Of a stretch of 64,000 bases of DNA, positions 33,509 to 41,841 are shown in pieces. Position numbers and translations under genes: made by a program. The notes below the pieces were generated by a model that had not been told where the DNA came from, made no database searches, and saw only the letters and a list, made by a program, of their open reading frames with translations. This DNA is from JAADHX01 sp964569385 (lineage in GTDB: Bacteria > Actinomycetota > Acidimicrobiia > Acidimicrobiales > Poriferisodalaceae). Positions within the stretch are counted from its first letter, which is position 1. Every line of letters starts with the position of its first letter. The DNA lies in assembly GCA_964569385.1 (NCBI GenBank), contig CAZMUM010000014.1, positions 43,064 through 107,063 of the forward strand, read 5' to 3'.

Positions 33509-33568
33509 TTTCCATCCTTGAGCGCGAAGGGTTTCTGGCCCGATTGACAGCCTGGCAGGGTTCGGCAC

Positions 33569-33786
33569 GGATGTCGCCGCGCCTGATGATAGCGATTACA
33601 GCCGTGATCGAAAAGGGCATGGTGTTGGTGGAGCGAGATGGACGAGAGAGAGGTGCGTGTGTTTTGCCCACCTTGTAGCGACAACGGGGTTTGGTTTCTG
33701 GTTTCGGGTCGGATTTGATGACGATAACGGGAGGTTTGTCGGGTTTAGGGGTGGCGATGCGAACGAACGTTTGATAGTGTTGGTGT
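33569..33786. other. Spacer between divergent FG-GAP and HNH genes
   Basis: About 220 bases between divergently transcribed genes. It presumably holds promoters for both. I could not identify convincing promoter pairs or repeats. Confidence 0.3.
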
Positions 33787-35124
33787 ATGTATTCAACAGG
33801 GAATATAACAACTGATAGGCACAGAAACGACGTACAGGTCGGTGGTGACGTTCTGGCCGCTGTTGAGACGCTGCAAACGGCCATTGACAGCCTGCTTGGG
33901 TTCGGTTTGTTGCCTGATACTGCTGCCGATGCGAATGTGCTGTTGGAAGCGTTGGGGACGGTGTCGCGGCGGGTTGAAGCTGCCCATGTCGAGTTGATGG
34001 ACCGTATCGATGTCAAGAACCTGTGGACCACTGACGGGATGTTGTCGGCTAAGACGATGGTCCGCCATCGTGCTGGGGTTTCTTCTGCCGAGGCCGGGGC
34101 AAGGTTGAAGGTCGTGAAGCGTTGTAGGCGTATGCCGGTGGTGGAGGCTGCATATCGGGCCGGTGACATTTCGACTTGCAATATGCGTCGTCTGGCTCAC
34201 GTGTTCTCAAACAAACGGGTCAGGTCCCAGCTGGTCGTTGCCGACGAGATCATGTCGGAACAGGCTGCCGGTCTTTCTGCTTTGGAGTTCAAACTTTGGG
34301 TGGGTGATTGGGAGTCGTTGGCTGACGAGGACGGTACTTGCGACACCAACCAGCGTAATCATGAGAAACGTGACGCCCGTATGGTCCAGGACTTCGATAA
34401 GGGCTGGACGTTTGAGGCGTGGTGTGCGGCGTTTCAGGGTGCGGAGATGTACAAGATTTGGGCCGAGTTTATTGACGCCGAGTTCAAAACCGATTGGGCT
34501 AAAGCCGTCGCAGGGCATGGTGTGGGCAACGTCACCAAAGACATGCTGGAACGTTCTGATGGCAACCGTCGTATGGATGCGTTGCACGAGATCTTTATGA
34601 GAGCTGCGTCGACGCCGCCTGGTGGTGTGCGGCCCCAAGTGGTGGTCAACGTGGTCATGGACTTCGAGACTTGGCAACGCGAACTGGTCAAACTCACCAG
34701 TTCCGATATCGGCCCACCGGATCCGTTCAGGGCCGGCTACCGGTGTGAGACCTTTGATGGTCAGCCGCTCGACCCCACCGAAACGTTTAACGCCGGTCTC
34801 GGCCATCATGTCCGTCGGATTGTGCTCAACGAACGTTCGGTCACTATCGATCACTCCAGGACAGTGCGTCTGTTTGCCGGGCCCGCAGCCAACGCAGTCC
34901 GAGTCACCCAAACCCGCTGCTACTGGCCAGGTTGTGAGATACCGATATCGAACTGTCAGATAGACCACCTCAAACCCGACAGGGCTGGCGGAACAACCGA
35001 CCCGGCCAACGGCGGCGGAGCCTGCGGCAAACACAACCGTTATAAAGAAACCGGCTACACCGTCCACCGCAAACCCGACGGCACCTGGAACGTGATCAGA
35101 CCCGACGGCCAACTAGTCACCTAA
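33787..35124 (+). CDS. HNH endonuclease, DUF222/13E12 repeat family
   Basis: A 445-residue protein. The N-terminal DUF222 region runs from about residue 20 to 300 (helical, with VEAAHVELMDRID, AKTMVRHRAGVSSAEAGARL and RRMPVVEAAYRAGDIS). The C-terminal HNH nuclease domain has a Cys/His site at about 375-420: CYWPGCEIPISNCQIDHLKP and GGACGKHNRYK, giving the HNH and zinc residues. This family is highly repeated in actinobacterial genomes and resembles mobile or selfish elements, although individual functions are unknown. It converges on the ThDP gene at 35197. A tandem 15-base repeat lies just after its stop codon. Confidence 0.88.
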   Translation: MYSTGNITTDRHRNDVQVGGDVLAAVETLQTAIDSLLGFGLLPDTAADANVLLEALGTVSRRVEAAHVELMDRIDVKNLWTTDGMLSAKTMVRHRAGVSSAEAGARLKVVKRCRRMPVVEAAYRAGDISTCNMRRLAHVFSNKRVRSQLVVADEIMSEQAAGLSALEFKLWVGDWESLADEDGTCDTNQRNHEKRDARMVQDFDKGWTFEAWCAAFQGAEMYKIWAEFIDAEFKTDWAKAVAGHGVGNVTKDMLERSDGNRRMDALHEIFMRAASTPPGGVRPQVVVNVVMDFETWQRELVKLTSSDIGPPDPFRAGYRCETFDGQPLDPTETFNAGLGHHVRRIVLNERSVTIDHSRTVRLFAGPAANAVRVTQTRCYWPGCEIPISNCQIDHLKPDRAGGTTDPANGGGACGKHNRYKETGYTVHRKPDGTWNVIRPDGQLVT

Positions 35125-35135
35125 ACACGGTGGCC

Positions 35136-35165
35136 CAAACTGCCAAGTTCCAAACTGCCAAGTTC
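35136..35165 (+). repeat. Tandem 15-base repeat, two exact copies
   Basis: The unit CAAACTGCCAAGTTC occurs at 35136-35150 and 35151-35165 between the convergent ends of the HNH gene (35124) and the ThDP gene (35197). It has no inverted partner and no obvious function. Confidence 0.7.
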
Positions 35166-35196
35166 GGGACGACCGGGAGTTGCCGCCCTCCCTTCT

Positions 35197-36729
35197 CTAG
35201 ATCATGGCCTCGATCAGGTAGGGACCGTCGGCGGCCGCGCCGCGGGCGAGAGCGGTGTTGAGATCGTCGGCGGTGGTGACTTGTTCGCCAGGTACGCCAA
35301 ATCCCTTGGCCAGGCTTACGAAATCGACGGGCGGGTTAGTTAGCGATGTAAGCGACGCCGCCTTTGGCCCTGGCGTTTCGATGCCGGCGCGAAGCAGTTC
35401 GACTTCGAGGATGGCATATCGCTGGTTGCTGCAGATGACTACGGTCACATCGAGATTCTCACGGGCCATCGTCCACAGCGACTGGATCGTGTACAGCGAT
35501 GAGCCGTCGGCTTGAAAGGCGATAACCCGAGCGTCGGGAGCTCCGACCGCCGCGCCAACAGCTAGGGGCAGACCTCCACCGATGGCGCCCCCAGTCGGTC
35601 CGAATGATCGGTGCGGTGCTGCCGACCCTTGGTGCCTGCGCAAACCGGCTGCCGACGTGACGCCTTCTTGCACCAAGATCCCGCCCTCCGGAATCGCGGC
35701 AATAACGGCCAAACCAAGTGAGTCCACATCGAGCGGACCAGTCGGTGGCGTGGCGCGATCTGCTGAGTTCGCAGGCTGTGCCGGCGCGCCAAGTTCCTGT
35801 ACGAGCGACCGAAGGACGAGACCAACATCGATCTCTGGTCCGCCGATCGATAGCTGCCTGGCCCCTGAGGGTAGCGACGTGATTGGTGTGTCTGGGTAGC
35901 CAAAGAAAGTCACAGGTTCTGGAGTTCCAACCATAACTGCGGTCTGGACATCGCCTAGTACTGCACTGGCCTGCTCAGGGAAGTACGGGATCTCACGGAT
36001 TCGGTCAACACCGACACCAGCCTCATAGTTCGGAAGCCGGTATGTGAACACCGAACAACCGGTGGCCGACGCTATGGCATTTGCGTTAGCTGCCATGTCG
36101 GCTGTCAGCCATGAGCCACCAAGTATGAGGGTTGCGCCGCGTTCACGTAGTGCCGTTGCCGCGATCAGCACGTCATCATCTTTGGGCGGAGCTAACGAGC
36201 CAATGTTGGTGGCAACGATCTCGTCAGGAGCTTGATCCCAAGTGACATCGGCGGGAACGACCAACGTTGCTGGCCCCTGAGGTCCGCTCGTTGCGGCCTC
36301 GATGGCGGCGGCCATGTCGGTAGCGACATCGTTGGTCGAAACAACATGACGATGCCAACCGGCCCACGTGCCAAGGTTCTCGATCGCCGAAGTAAGCGGG
36401 GCGTCAGCGGCGAGATGCCAGGTGGTCTGGTCGCCGACGACGTTGATGATGGGGGAGTGGCCGCGACGCGCATTATGCGCATTGGCCAACGCGTTGGCAA
36501 ACCCAGGACCCAAGTGGAACAATCCGATCGCGGGCCGGCCCGTGGCCCGCCAGAAACCGTCGGCGGCACCAGACGCAACGCCCTCGAACTGCACAAGCAC
36601 CGCTCGCATACCAGCAACTCGGTCGAGCGAGGCCACCATCGCTATCTCGGTTGTTCCGGGATTAGCGAAACATGTGTTCACCCCCGCCGCGACGGCGGTC
36701 TCGAACATTACATCGGCACCTGTTGGCAT
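35197..36729 (-). CDS. Thiamine-diphosphate enzyme, acetolactate synthase large-subunit-like
   Basis: A 510-residue protein with the three-domain ThDP fold. The N-terminal PYR domain has GVNTCFANPGTTEIAM and LVQFEGVASGAADG, where the Glu activates the cofactor. The central domain has a sparse Rossmann-like region. The C-terminal PP domain has QADGSSLYTIQSLW, then CSNQRYAILEVEL, a variant of the GDGx(24-27)NN diphosphate-binding motif with ADG instead of GDG. This variant is common in acetolactate-synthase-like proteins whose biosynthetic role is uncertain. True acetolactate synthase is not assured. I chose ATG 36729 (AGGAAC upstream), since upstream frame residues overlap the HAD gene and lack family features. 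Confidence 0.85.
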   Translation of the reverse strand: MPTGADVMFETAVAAGVNTCFANPGTTEIAMVASLDRVAGMRAVLVQFEGVASGAADGFWRATGRPAIGLFHLGPGFANALANAHNARRGHSPIINVVGDQTTWHLAADAPLTSAIENLGTWAGWHRHVVSTNDVATDMAAAIEAATSGPQGPATLVVPADVTWDQAPDEIVATNIGSLAPPKDDDVLIAATALRERGATLILGGSWLTADMAANANAIASATGCSVFTYRLPNYEAGVGVDRIREIPYFPEQASAVLGDVQTAVMVGTPEPVTFFGYPDTPITSLPSGARQLSIGGPEIDVGLVLRSLVQELGAPAQPANSADRATPPTGPLDVDSLGLAVIAAIPEGGILVQEGVTSAAGLRRHQGSAAPHRSFGPTGGAIGGGLPLAVGAAVGAPDARVIAFQADGSSLYTIQSLWTMARENLDVTVVICSNQRYAILEVELLRAGIETPGPKAASLTSLTNPPVDFVSLAKGFGVPGEQVTTADDLNTALARGAAADGPYLIEAMI

Positions 36730-36797
36730 CTTGTTCCTGTCCCTTAATTCTGTGTGGCTGGTACGCGTCGTGCGTTGATGGCGCAGTTTGACAGATC

Positions 36798-37478
36798 TCA
36801 GTCGATAGCGAGCCATTGAGCAGGGTCGAGATCCGCGAGCGAGTGAACGTGTTGAAGGCTTCCATCGAAGGTGAGGGCCGTGGTGATTCGGTTCGGAATC
36901 GTGATGCAACTCATGCCGGCGGCGAGCGCAGACGACAACCCGGGCGGCGAATCCTCGATGGCCAACGCAAGCGCTGGTTCGACCCCGAGGCCCGCACACG
37001 CACGTAGGTATACATCGGGGGCGGGTTTTCCTCGTTGCCCATCGCCAGTAGCGGCCACGGTTTGCATGAAACGACTGAGGTCGAGCCTCTCGAGGTTGCC
37101 GTTGACCCACTCCGGGGTGCTGCTCGATGCCACGCCTATCGTTATGCCGGCCGCCGACGCGGCGTCGATCCACTCGGCTATGCCGGGCCGTACCATCTCG
37201 GCTGCCATTAGCCGATCGCGGTGAACAAGACGTTCGGCCCGTAGTTGTTCTCTCGTGGTGTTCGGAACTTGGTCGATAACACGACCCAAGAAGTCGTGCT
37301 CCTGTTCGTGATCGGCGATACCGATCGTTTCTTGCCACACCTCAAGCGCAATTGGAGCCACTCCGTAATCTTCATAGATCGCATTGGTAGCCATATAGAT
37401 GGGCCACTCGGTATCGATGATCGTGCCGTCGAAATCGAGAATCAGCGCTTCAGATCGTTGCGTTGTTGCTACTCCCAT
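36798..37478 (-). CDS. HAD-superfamily phosphatase or phosphoglucomutase-like hydrolase
   Basis: A 226-residue HAD hydrolase. Motif I is LILDFDGTIIDTEW (about 12-25) with the nucleophile Asp. Motif II/III are in GVASSSTPEWV (Ser) and GKPAPDVYLRAC (Lys), and motif IV is LAIEDSPPGL with the acidic residue. The C1-type cap fits beta-phosphoglucomutase-like and phosphoglycolate phosphatase-like subfamilies. The substrate is a small phosphorylated metabolite, not predictable. It lies on the same strand as, and 68 bases upstream of, the ThDP gene, so it may share its transcript. Confidence 0.88.
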   Translation of the reverse strand: MGVATTQRSEALILDFDGTIIDTEWPIYMATNAIYEDYGVAPIALEVWQETIGIADHEQEHDFLGRVIDQVPNTTREQLRAERLVHRDRLMAAEMVRPGIAEWIDAASAAGITIGVASSSTPEWVNGNLERLDLSRFMQTVAATGDGQRGKPAPDVYLRACAGLGVEPALALAIEDSPPGLSSALAAGMSCITIPNRITTALTFDGSLQHVHSLADLDPAQWLAID

Positions 37479-37531
37479 CGCATCATTGTGGCGTTTACAG
37501 ATCCGCGAATCCAGCCATGCTGGAGTTTGGG

Positions 37532-38818
37532 CTACAACAAGTCGACGCTGTCGCCCGTGACCTTGTTGCGAGTGTCGAGAAGCAGGTCTGTTAGTGCGGC
37601 GATGTGGGGAAGATCGAACGCTGCGTGATCGGTCAGCAACACAACGGCGTCGGCCTTGTGGATCTCGTCGTCGGATAAGTCGACCAATGTTATTGCCGGA
37701 TCGAGACGGTAGGCCTCGCTCAGGTGAGGGTCGGCGGCCCGAACCTCGGCGCCCATAGCGAGCAGCCGTTCGGCTACAGCAATTGCCGGCGACTCGCGGG
37801 CGTCGCTGGTGTTGGCCTTATAGGTCAGGCCAAGGAGCAACACCCTCGCACCGTTGACAGCCAGAGCCTTGCGGTTCAGAGCTGCGGTGAGCCTGGTAGT
37901 TACATAGTCGGGCATGTGCTCGTTGATGTCGTTGGCGAGTTCGACAAATCGGAACGTTCGCCCGAGGGTACGGCGGACCTGCCACGACAGATATGACGGG
38001 TCGATTGGTAGGCAATGACCACCAACGCCAGGCCCGGGGGTGAACTTCATGAACCCGAACGGTTTGGTGGCAGCCGCGTCGATAGCTTCCCAAACGTTGA
38101 TGCCGAGGTCGTGGCCAAACATGGCCAACTCGTTGACGAGGGCGATGTTGACGTGACGAAAGGTGTTCTCGAGCAGTTTGGCCAACTCGGCTTCCTTAGG
38201 AGTGCTGACCGCGACCGTGCGTGGGGTGCCGTCGTCTTCGGCATCGAGTATGGCGTCGTAGAACGCTTGCACATGCTCGAGCGACTCGGCGCTGACACCC
38301 GATACCACCTTGCGGGTGTTGCGCAGACCGTACGTAGCGTTGCCTGGGTCGATTCGTTCGGGGCTGTAGCCGAGGTGGTAGTCGATTCCAGCACGAAGCC
38401 CCGTTGCCTCGTCGAGCTGGGTACCTAACAGATCCTCGGTCGTGCCCGGATAGGTAGTCGATTCAAGAACGACCGTCGCGCCCGCCGTTAAATATGGCGC
38501 CAAGGTGCTGGCCGCTGATTCGATGAAAGAAAGATCAGGCAGCGATTCTCGCAGCGGGGTGGGCACGGTAATGACGATGACATCAAACCCGGTCAGGGAG
38601 TCGGGGTCACACGACGCAACATAACGACCGCAAGCAATAGCGGCTGCGACCTCATCGTTGCTGATGTCCTCGACAAAAGAGATGCCCTTTTGAAGGCTGT
38701 CGACGCGATGCTGATCGACATCGAGACCTACAACGTTGAAGCCCTTCTCGACGGCCAACATGGCGAGCGGCAGCCCGACGTAACCCTGGCCAACGACAAC
38801 AACCTTCTTCGTATCCAC
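37532..38818 (-). CDS. wbpA: UDP-N-acetylhexosamine 6-dehydrogenase (WbpA/WecC-type)
   Basis: A 428-residue UDP-sugar dehydrogenase that oxidises C6 of a UDP-HexNAc to the uronic acid using two NAD. The NAD site is VVVVGQGYVGLPLAMLA. Catalytic segments are LGYSPERIDPGN, KLLENTFRHVNIALVNELA, and PGPGVGGHCLPIDP, where the Cys is the thiohemiacetal nucleophile. The C-terminal LLLGLTYKANTSDARESPA is standard. WbpA-like UDP-GlcNAc dehydrogenases have this GGHCLPIDP form. It would supply substrate for the WbpB-WbpD fusion and WbpE at 8096-10803, although it is 27 kb away. The GTG at 38818 is the likely start; in-frame TTG at 38854 is earlier. Confidence 0.88.
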   Translation of the reverse strand: MDTKKVVVVGQGYVGLPLAMLAVEKGFNVVGLDVDQHRVDSLQKGISFVEDISNDEVAAAIACGRYVASCDPDSLTGFDVIVITVPTPLRESLPDLSFIESAASTLAPYLTAGATVVLESTTYPGTTEDLLGTQLDEATGLRAGIDYHLGYSPERIDPGNATYGLRNTRKVVSGVSAESLEHVQAFYDAILDAEDDGTPRTVAVSTPKEAELAKLLENTFRHVNIALVNELAMFGHDLGINVWEAIDAAATKPFGFMKFTPGPGVGGHCLPIDPSYLSWQVRRTLGRTFRFVELANDINEHMPDYVTTRLTAALNRKALAVNGARVLLLGLTYKANTSDARESPAIAVAERLLAMGAEVRAADPHLSEAYRLDPAITLVDLSDDEIHKADAVVLLTDHAAFDLPHIAALTDLLLDTRNKVTGDSVDLL

Positions 38819-38892
38819 TATTTCATCCCGATCCGTAACTCTGACTATAGGCAAGCCTTAGCGGTACCTATCGGCAGCCAGTGACTTCTGAT

Positions 38893-39615
38893 TCAGCGTT
38901 GCGACGACTTCTTCGAACCTGGGGCCGAAACCGGGTCGTGGTGTAACACCGCCATCAGCGTGAGCCCGGCGATCATTGCTGCGAAGGGCAGCGGCCACCA
39001 GATGGTGTCCGGCGTCAAACACGCAGTTTTCACTAGCACCCACCCTGGCGAACAACTTTCGCTAACACCGTCGATGGTGGATTCGTGGGGCAGAACGAAA
39101 GCCAGCGCACCTCCGAGCGCCAACGTCGCCGCTAGCCACTCGGTGGCCCGTTCACCCCCGCGAGGCGCGATACGCACGACCCGGCCTCGAGGCGTCCAGT
39201 ACACGACCTGCAACCCGGCCACCACAGCCCCAACGCCAGCGCCGTTCATGGCATATCCGGTCCACGAGTCGACCAAATGAGACCAATCAAAGGTTGCTGT
39301 AGCCATACCGCCAAGCACCACGACCACCGGAATACGACCGCCGATGATGTGCCAATCGGGGAGGAGCGAGCCAATTGCCGCGGCCATCATCGCCAGACCA
39401 GCGACGAGAAAGATCACCAACCAAATCGCGCCAACGCCCAAGGGCCGCTCGGTGGTGCCTACAGCAACATTGGCCAGATAGTGCCCAGCGAGAGTGAGTG
39501 GCAGGGACGCTATTAGGGCTACTAACAGCCCCTGAACTCGCACCAACCACCCGCTCGACATGCCCATGCGGTCGGCAACACGATGGGGAGGGGCCGGAAC
39601 CCGGCGAGCTGGCAT
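38893..39615 (-). CDS. Membrane protein of unknown function
   Basis: A protein of about 240 residues with six or seven hydrophobic segments. I see no domain I recognise. A Gly-rich run (VVVLGGMATATF, then NGAGVGAVVAGLQVVYW) lies mid-protein, and two Cys in ESCSPGWVLVKTACL could form a disulphide on the outer face. Upstream in-frame ATGs exist (to 39669). I prefer 39615 because the segment upstream is hydrophilic and the divergent DUF389 gene starts at 39694. No neighbour suggests a role. Confidence 0.65.
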   Translation of the reverse strand: MPARRVPAPPHRVADRMGMSSGWLVRVQGLLVALIASLPLTLAGHYLANVAVGTTERPLGVGAIWLVIFLVAGLAMMAAAIGSLLPDWHIIGGRIPVVVVLGGMATATFDWSHLVDSWTGYAMNGAGVGAVVAGLQVVYWTPRGRVVRIAPRGGERATEWLAATLALGGALAFVLPHESTIDGVSESCSPGWVLVKTACLTPDTIWWPLPFAAMIAGLTLMAVLHHDPVSAPGSKKSSQR

Positions 39616-39693
39616 AAAGCGCACCGTAGTGCCTGACCGCGACCCGCGGCAGTCGAACATTGGAGGCATGGCTTCTGCGCTACCGTCTCTGGC

Positions 39694-41229
39694 GTGTCAG
39701 ATCCGCTAACAGACACAGGGCGACTCGACTTTATTATCGAAGAAACCCTGGCCGACGGACGCTTCACCGCCGACGAACGACGTCAGGTGATGTCTCGTCT
39801 CCTGCCCGCAGACCACCGTGCAGCCCAAGGGCGGTACTACGTGATGTTGCTTCTTTCGGTAACCATCGCCGCCGTTGGACTGATGGCCGACTCGGCCGCG
39901 GTTGTGATCGGCGCGATGTTGGTGGCGCCACTGATGACACCGATCATCTCGTTCGCAACCGCTTGCGCGCTCGGGCTTCCTCAACGAATGGCCAGAGCCG
40001 GGTTCGTAATCGTAGTGAGCATCGTGGCCTCAATCGCGCTGTCGGTTGCCTTGGCCGCACTGCTTCCCGACTTCGCGCTTAGCAACGAGATCGTGTCTCG
40101 CACCAGCCCCGACGTTCGGGACTTCATTGTTGCCGTTGCTGCTGGCGCCGCGGGTGCCTATGCAGTGTCGCGCGAAGACCTTTCGACCTCGCTGCCAGGG
40201 GTCGCTGTGGCTGTGGCCTTGGTGCCCCCGTTGGCCACAGCGGGCGTGTTGCTGCAACGCGGCGAGTGGTCGCTTGCCTGGGGCGCAGGGCTGCTGTTCG
40301 TGACCAACCTGGTTGCCATCATCGTCGTGTCGATGCTCGTGTTGTTGGTTACGGGTGTGGTGCCGACGCTCCGCCTGATCACGAGGCATCCCGCCGTGTC
40401 GACTGTAGTCGCTGGTGTGGTTGTGTTATTCGTTGGAATTTCGATTCCGCTAACAGCAGCATCAGCAACGGCTGTCCGCGAATCGCAGACCCGCAACGAG
40501 GTCAGCGACGTGATCGAGACCTGGGTCGGAAGTCGGGACTTAACTATCGACAATTTCAATGTCGATGAGGCAAACGTCACCGTCGACCTCGTCGGTCTCG
40601 ACGAACCACCACGTGCATTCGAGTTGGCAAACGATCTCGAATCTGTACTCGGCGACGATGCTCAAGTGTCGATCAGTTGGTCGCAACGCTCGACAGGGTT
40701 CGCGATCGCCGGCCAAAGCGAGGACGAGTCGTTAACCGCTGTCGAACGGATCGAACCGATTGCGGTTGGTTGGATAACTGAGAACTTCGACGATTCGTAC
40801 GAACTGCTCGAAGTCAGCGTTTCGGCCAGGCGAATCGTGCTCGAGATCGCCGGACCGTCCGCGCCGCAACCAGACGACCAGCTAGAGGCGGCGATATCGG
40901 CTGCCCTCAACGCCAAAGCCGAGGTTTCGGTCCAGTGGGTTCAGCGACTGGGAACGAACGGATCGCTCGATCCCGATGTGATCGCAACCGAGACGGTCGA
41001 GGCCTGGATCGGCCCGCGCTCATCGGTCTCGTTGATAGCGGCATCGACAACGACGGGAGTAGTGACAGTCGACCTAGCCGCGATCGAAGATCCGCTCGGG
41101 CTGGTTCGGCTCGTTGAAGCACTGGAGACTCGACTGTCGGGACGCAGCGCACTGGTGCGAGTGGCCTACCTCGACCCGGCCGAGTTGACCGACACCCAAA
41201 CTGAAATGGCGCCAGGCGTCTTTGGCTGA
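39694..41229 (+). CDS. DUF389 membrane protein
   Basis: A 511-residue protein. The N-terminal half has about six hydrophobic segments and the DUF389 pattern: LLSVTIAAVGLMADSAAVVIGAMLVAPLMTPI, GLPQRMARAGFVIVVS, and VAVALVPPLATAGVLLQRG, with the conserved GAMLxAPLxxP and LVPPLA elements. The C-terminal half (about 265-511) is soluble and extracytoplasmic. This family is found in actinobacteria and others; its function is unknown. Start is GTG 39694. It is transcribed divergently from the membrane protein at 38893 and ends 55 bases before the convergent DUF3501 gene. Confidence 0.82.
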   Translation: MSDPLTDTGRLDFIIEETLADGRFTADERRQVMSRLLPADHRAAQGRYYVMLLLSVTIAAVGLMADSAAVVIGAMLVAPLMTPIISFATACALGLPQRMARAGFVIVVSIVASIALSVALAALLPDFALSNEIVSRTSPDVRDFIVAVAAGAAGAYAVSREDLSTSLPGVAVAVALVPPLATAGVLLQRGEWSLAWGAGLLFVTNLVAIIVVSMLVLLVTGVVPTLRLITRHPAVSTVVAGVVVLFVGISIPLTAASATAVRESQTRNEVSDVIETWVGSRDLTIDNFNVDEANVTVDLVGLDEPPRAFELANDLESVLGDDAQVSISWSQRSTGFAIAGQSEDESLTAVERIEPIAVGWITENFDDSYELLEVSVSARRIVLEIAGPSAPQPDDQLEAAISAALNAKAEVSVQWVQRLGTNGSLDPDVIATETVEAWIGPRSSVSLIAASTTTGVVTVDLAAIEDPLGLVRLVEALETRLSGRSALVRVAYLDPAELTDTQTEMAPGVFG

Positions 41230-41284
41230 CAGTTGCGAGATTGATGAGCTGAGCCACACGTGGTGTAGCTGGACGCATCAAGTT

Positions 41285-41839
41285 CTAACTGGAAAGGTCG
41301 GCTGCGAGCGCGACCTGTTGGATCTCGGTGAGCTCGACCTCGGCCAATAACGCCGGGAAGTCACAACCAATGCTGACCGGAGGGCTCGGGCAGGCGAAGG
41401 TCAGGTATTGCACCGCTGAGATACGATCCGTTCCGACCTGCATGGGGTCGTAGGTCGCGTATACCTGCGACCCGTCGGCCAAGCGCATATAGAGCGAGGC
41501 TTCGAGCCCAAGCCACGCTGTGAGCTTTGGTTTGCGGTCAGCGGCGTCGGGGATCTCGATGAGTAGGGCGCAGCCGAGCTGGCCCTCGTCGCCAAGCATG
41601 GCGTTGTAGGTGTTTATCTCGTCGATGATGGCTGACTCTCGAACTATTTGTTCGGCCCGCATGATCTCTTGGATTTGATATGTGAGGGTCTCGCGGTTTT
41701 CGAACAAGAACGTCAGGTTCTCGCCGAGATGAATGCGGCGGTCGGATTTCACGCCGAATATGTGCTCGCGTTGTTCGTCTCGTTTGTCTTCGTAACTTTG
41801 ATAGTCGACGATGTCGTGGCGCTGAATCAGGCGCGTCAT
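41285..41839 (-). CDS. DUF3501 protein
   Basis: A 184-residue soluble protein matching the DUF3501 family. It begins with a conserved N-terminal segment: LIQRHDIVDYQSYEDKRDEQRE, HIFGVKSDRRIHLGENLTFLFENRETLTYQIQEIMRAEQIV, with a second region TAWLGLEASLYMRLADG. Members lie next to rubrerythrin and Fe-S reductase genes in many bacteria, so a role in peroxide or iron-sulphur metabolism is likely, but the activity is unknown. The ATG at 41839 is 2 bases after the stop of the upstream Fe-S gene, consistent with one operon. Confidence 0.85.
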   Translation of the reverse strand: MTRLIQRHDIVDYQSYEDKRDEQREHIFGVKSDRRIHLGENLTFLFENRETLTYQIQEIMRAEQIVRESAIIDEINTYNAMLGDEGQLGCALLIEIPDAADRKPKLTAWLGLEASLYMRLADGSQVYATYDPMQVGTDRISAVQYLTFACPSPPVSIGCDFPALLAEVELTEIQQVALAADLSS

Positions 41840-41841
41840 AT

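Noticed and set aside
33183..34181. 332-codon reverse-strand frame spanning the FG-GAP and HNH genes
   Set aside because: It crosses two well-supported genes, has no domain and a shadow-like composition.
36730..37338. N-terminal extension of the ThDP gene to 37338
   Set aside because: The extension overlaps the HAD gene in another frame and has no family residues; ATG 36729 has a ribosome-binding site.
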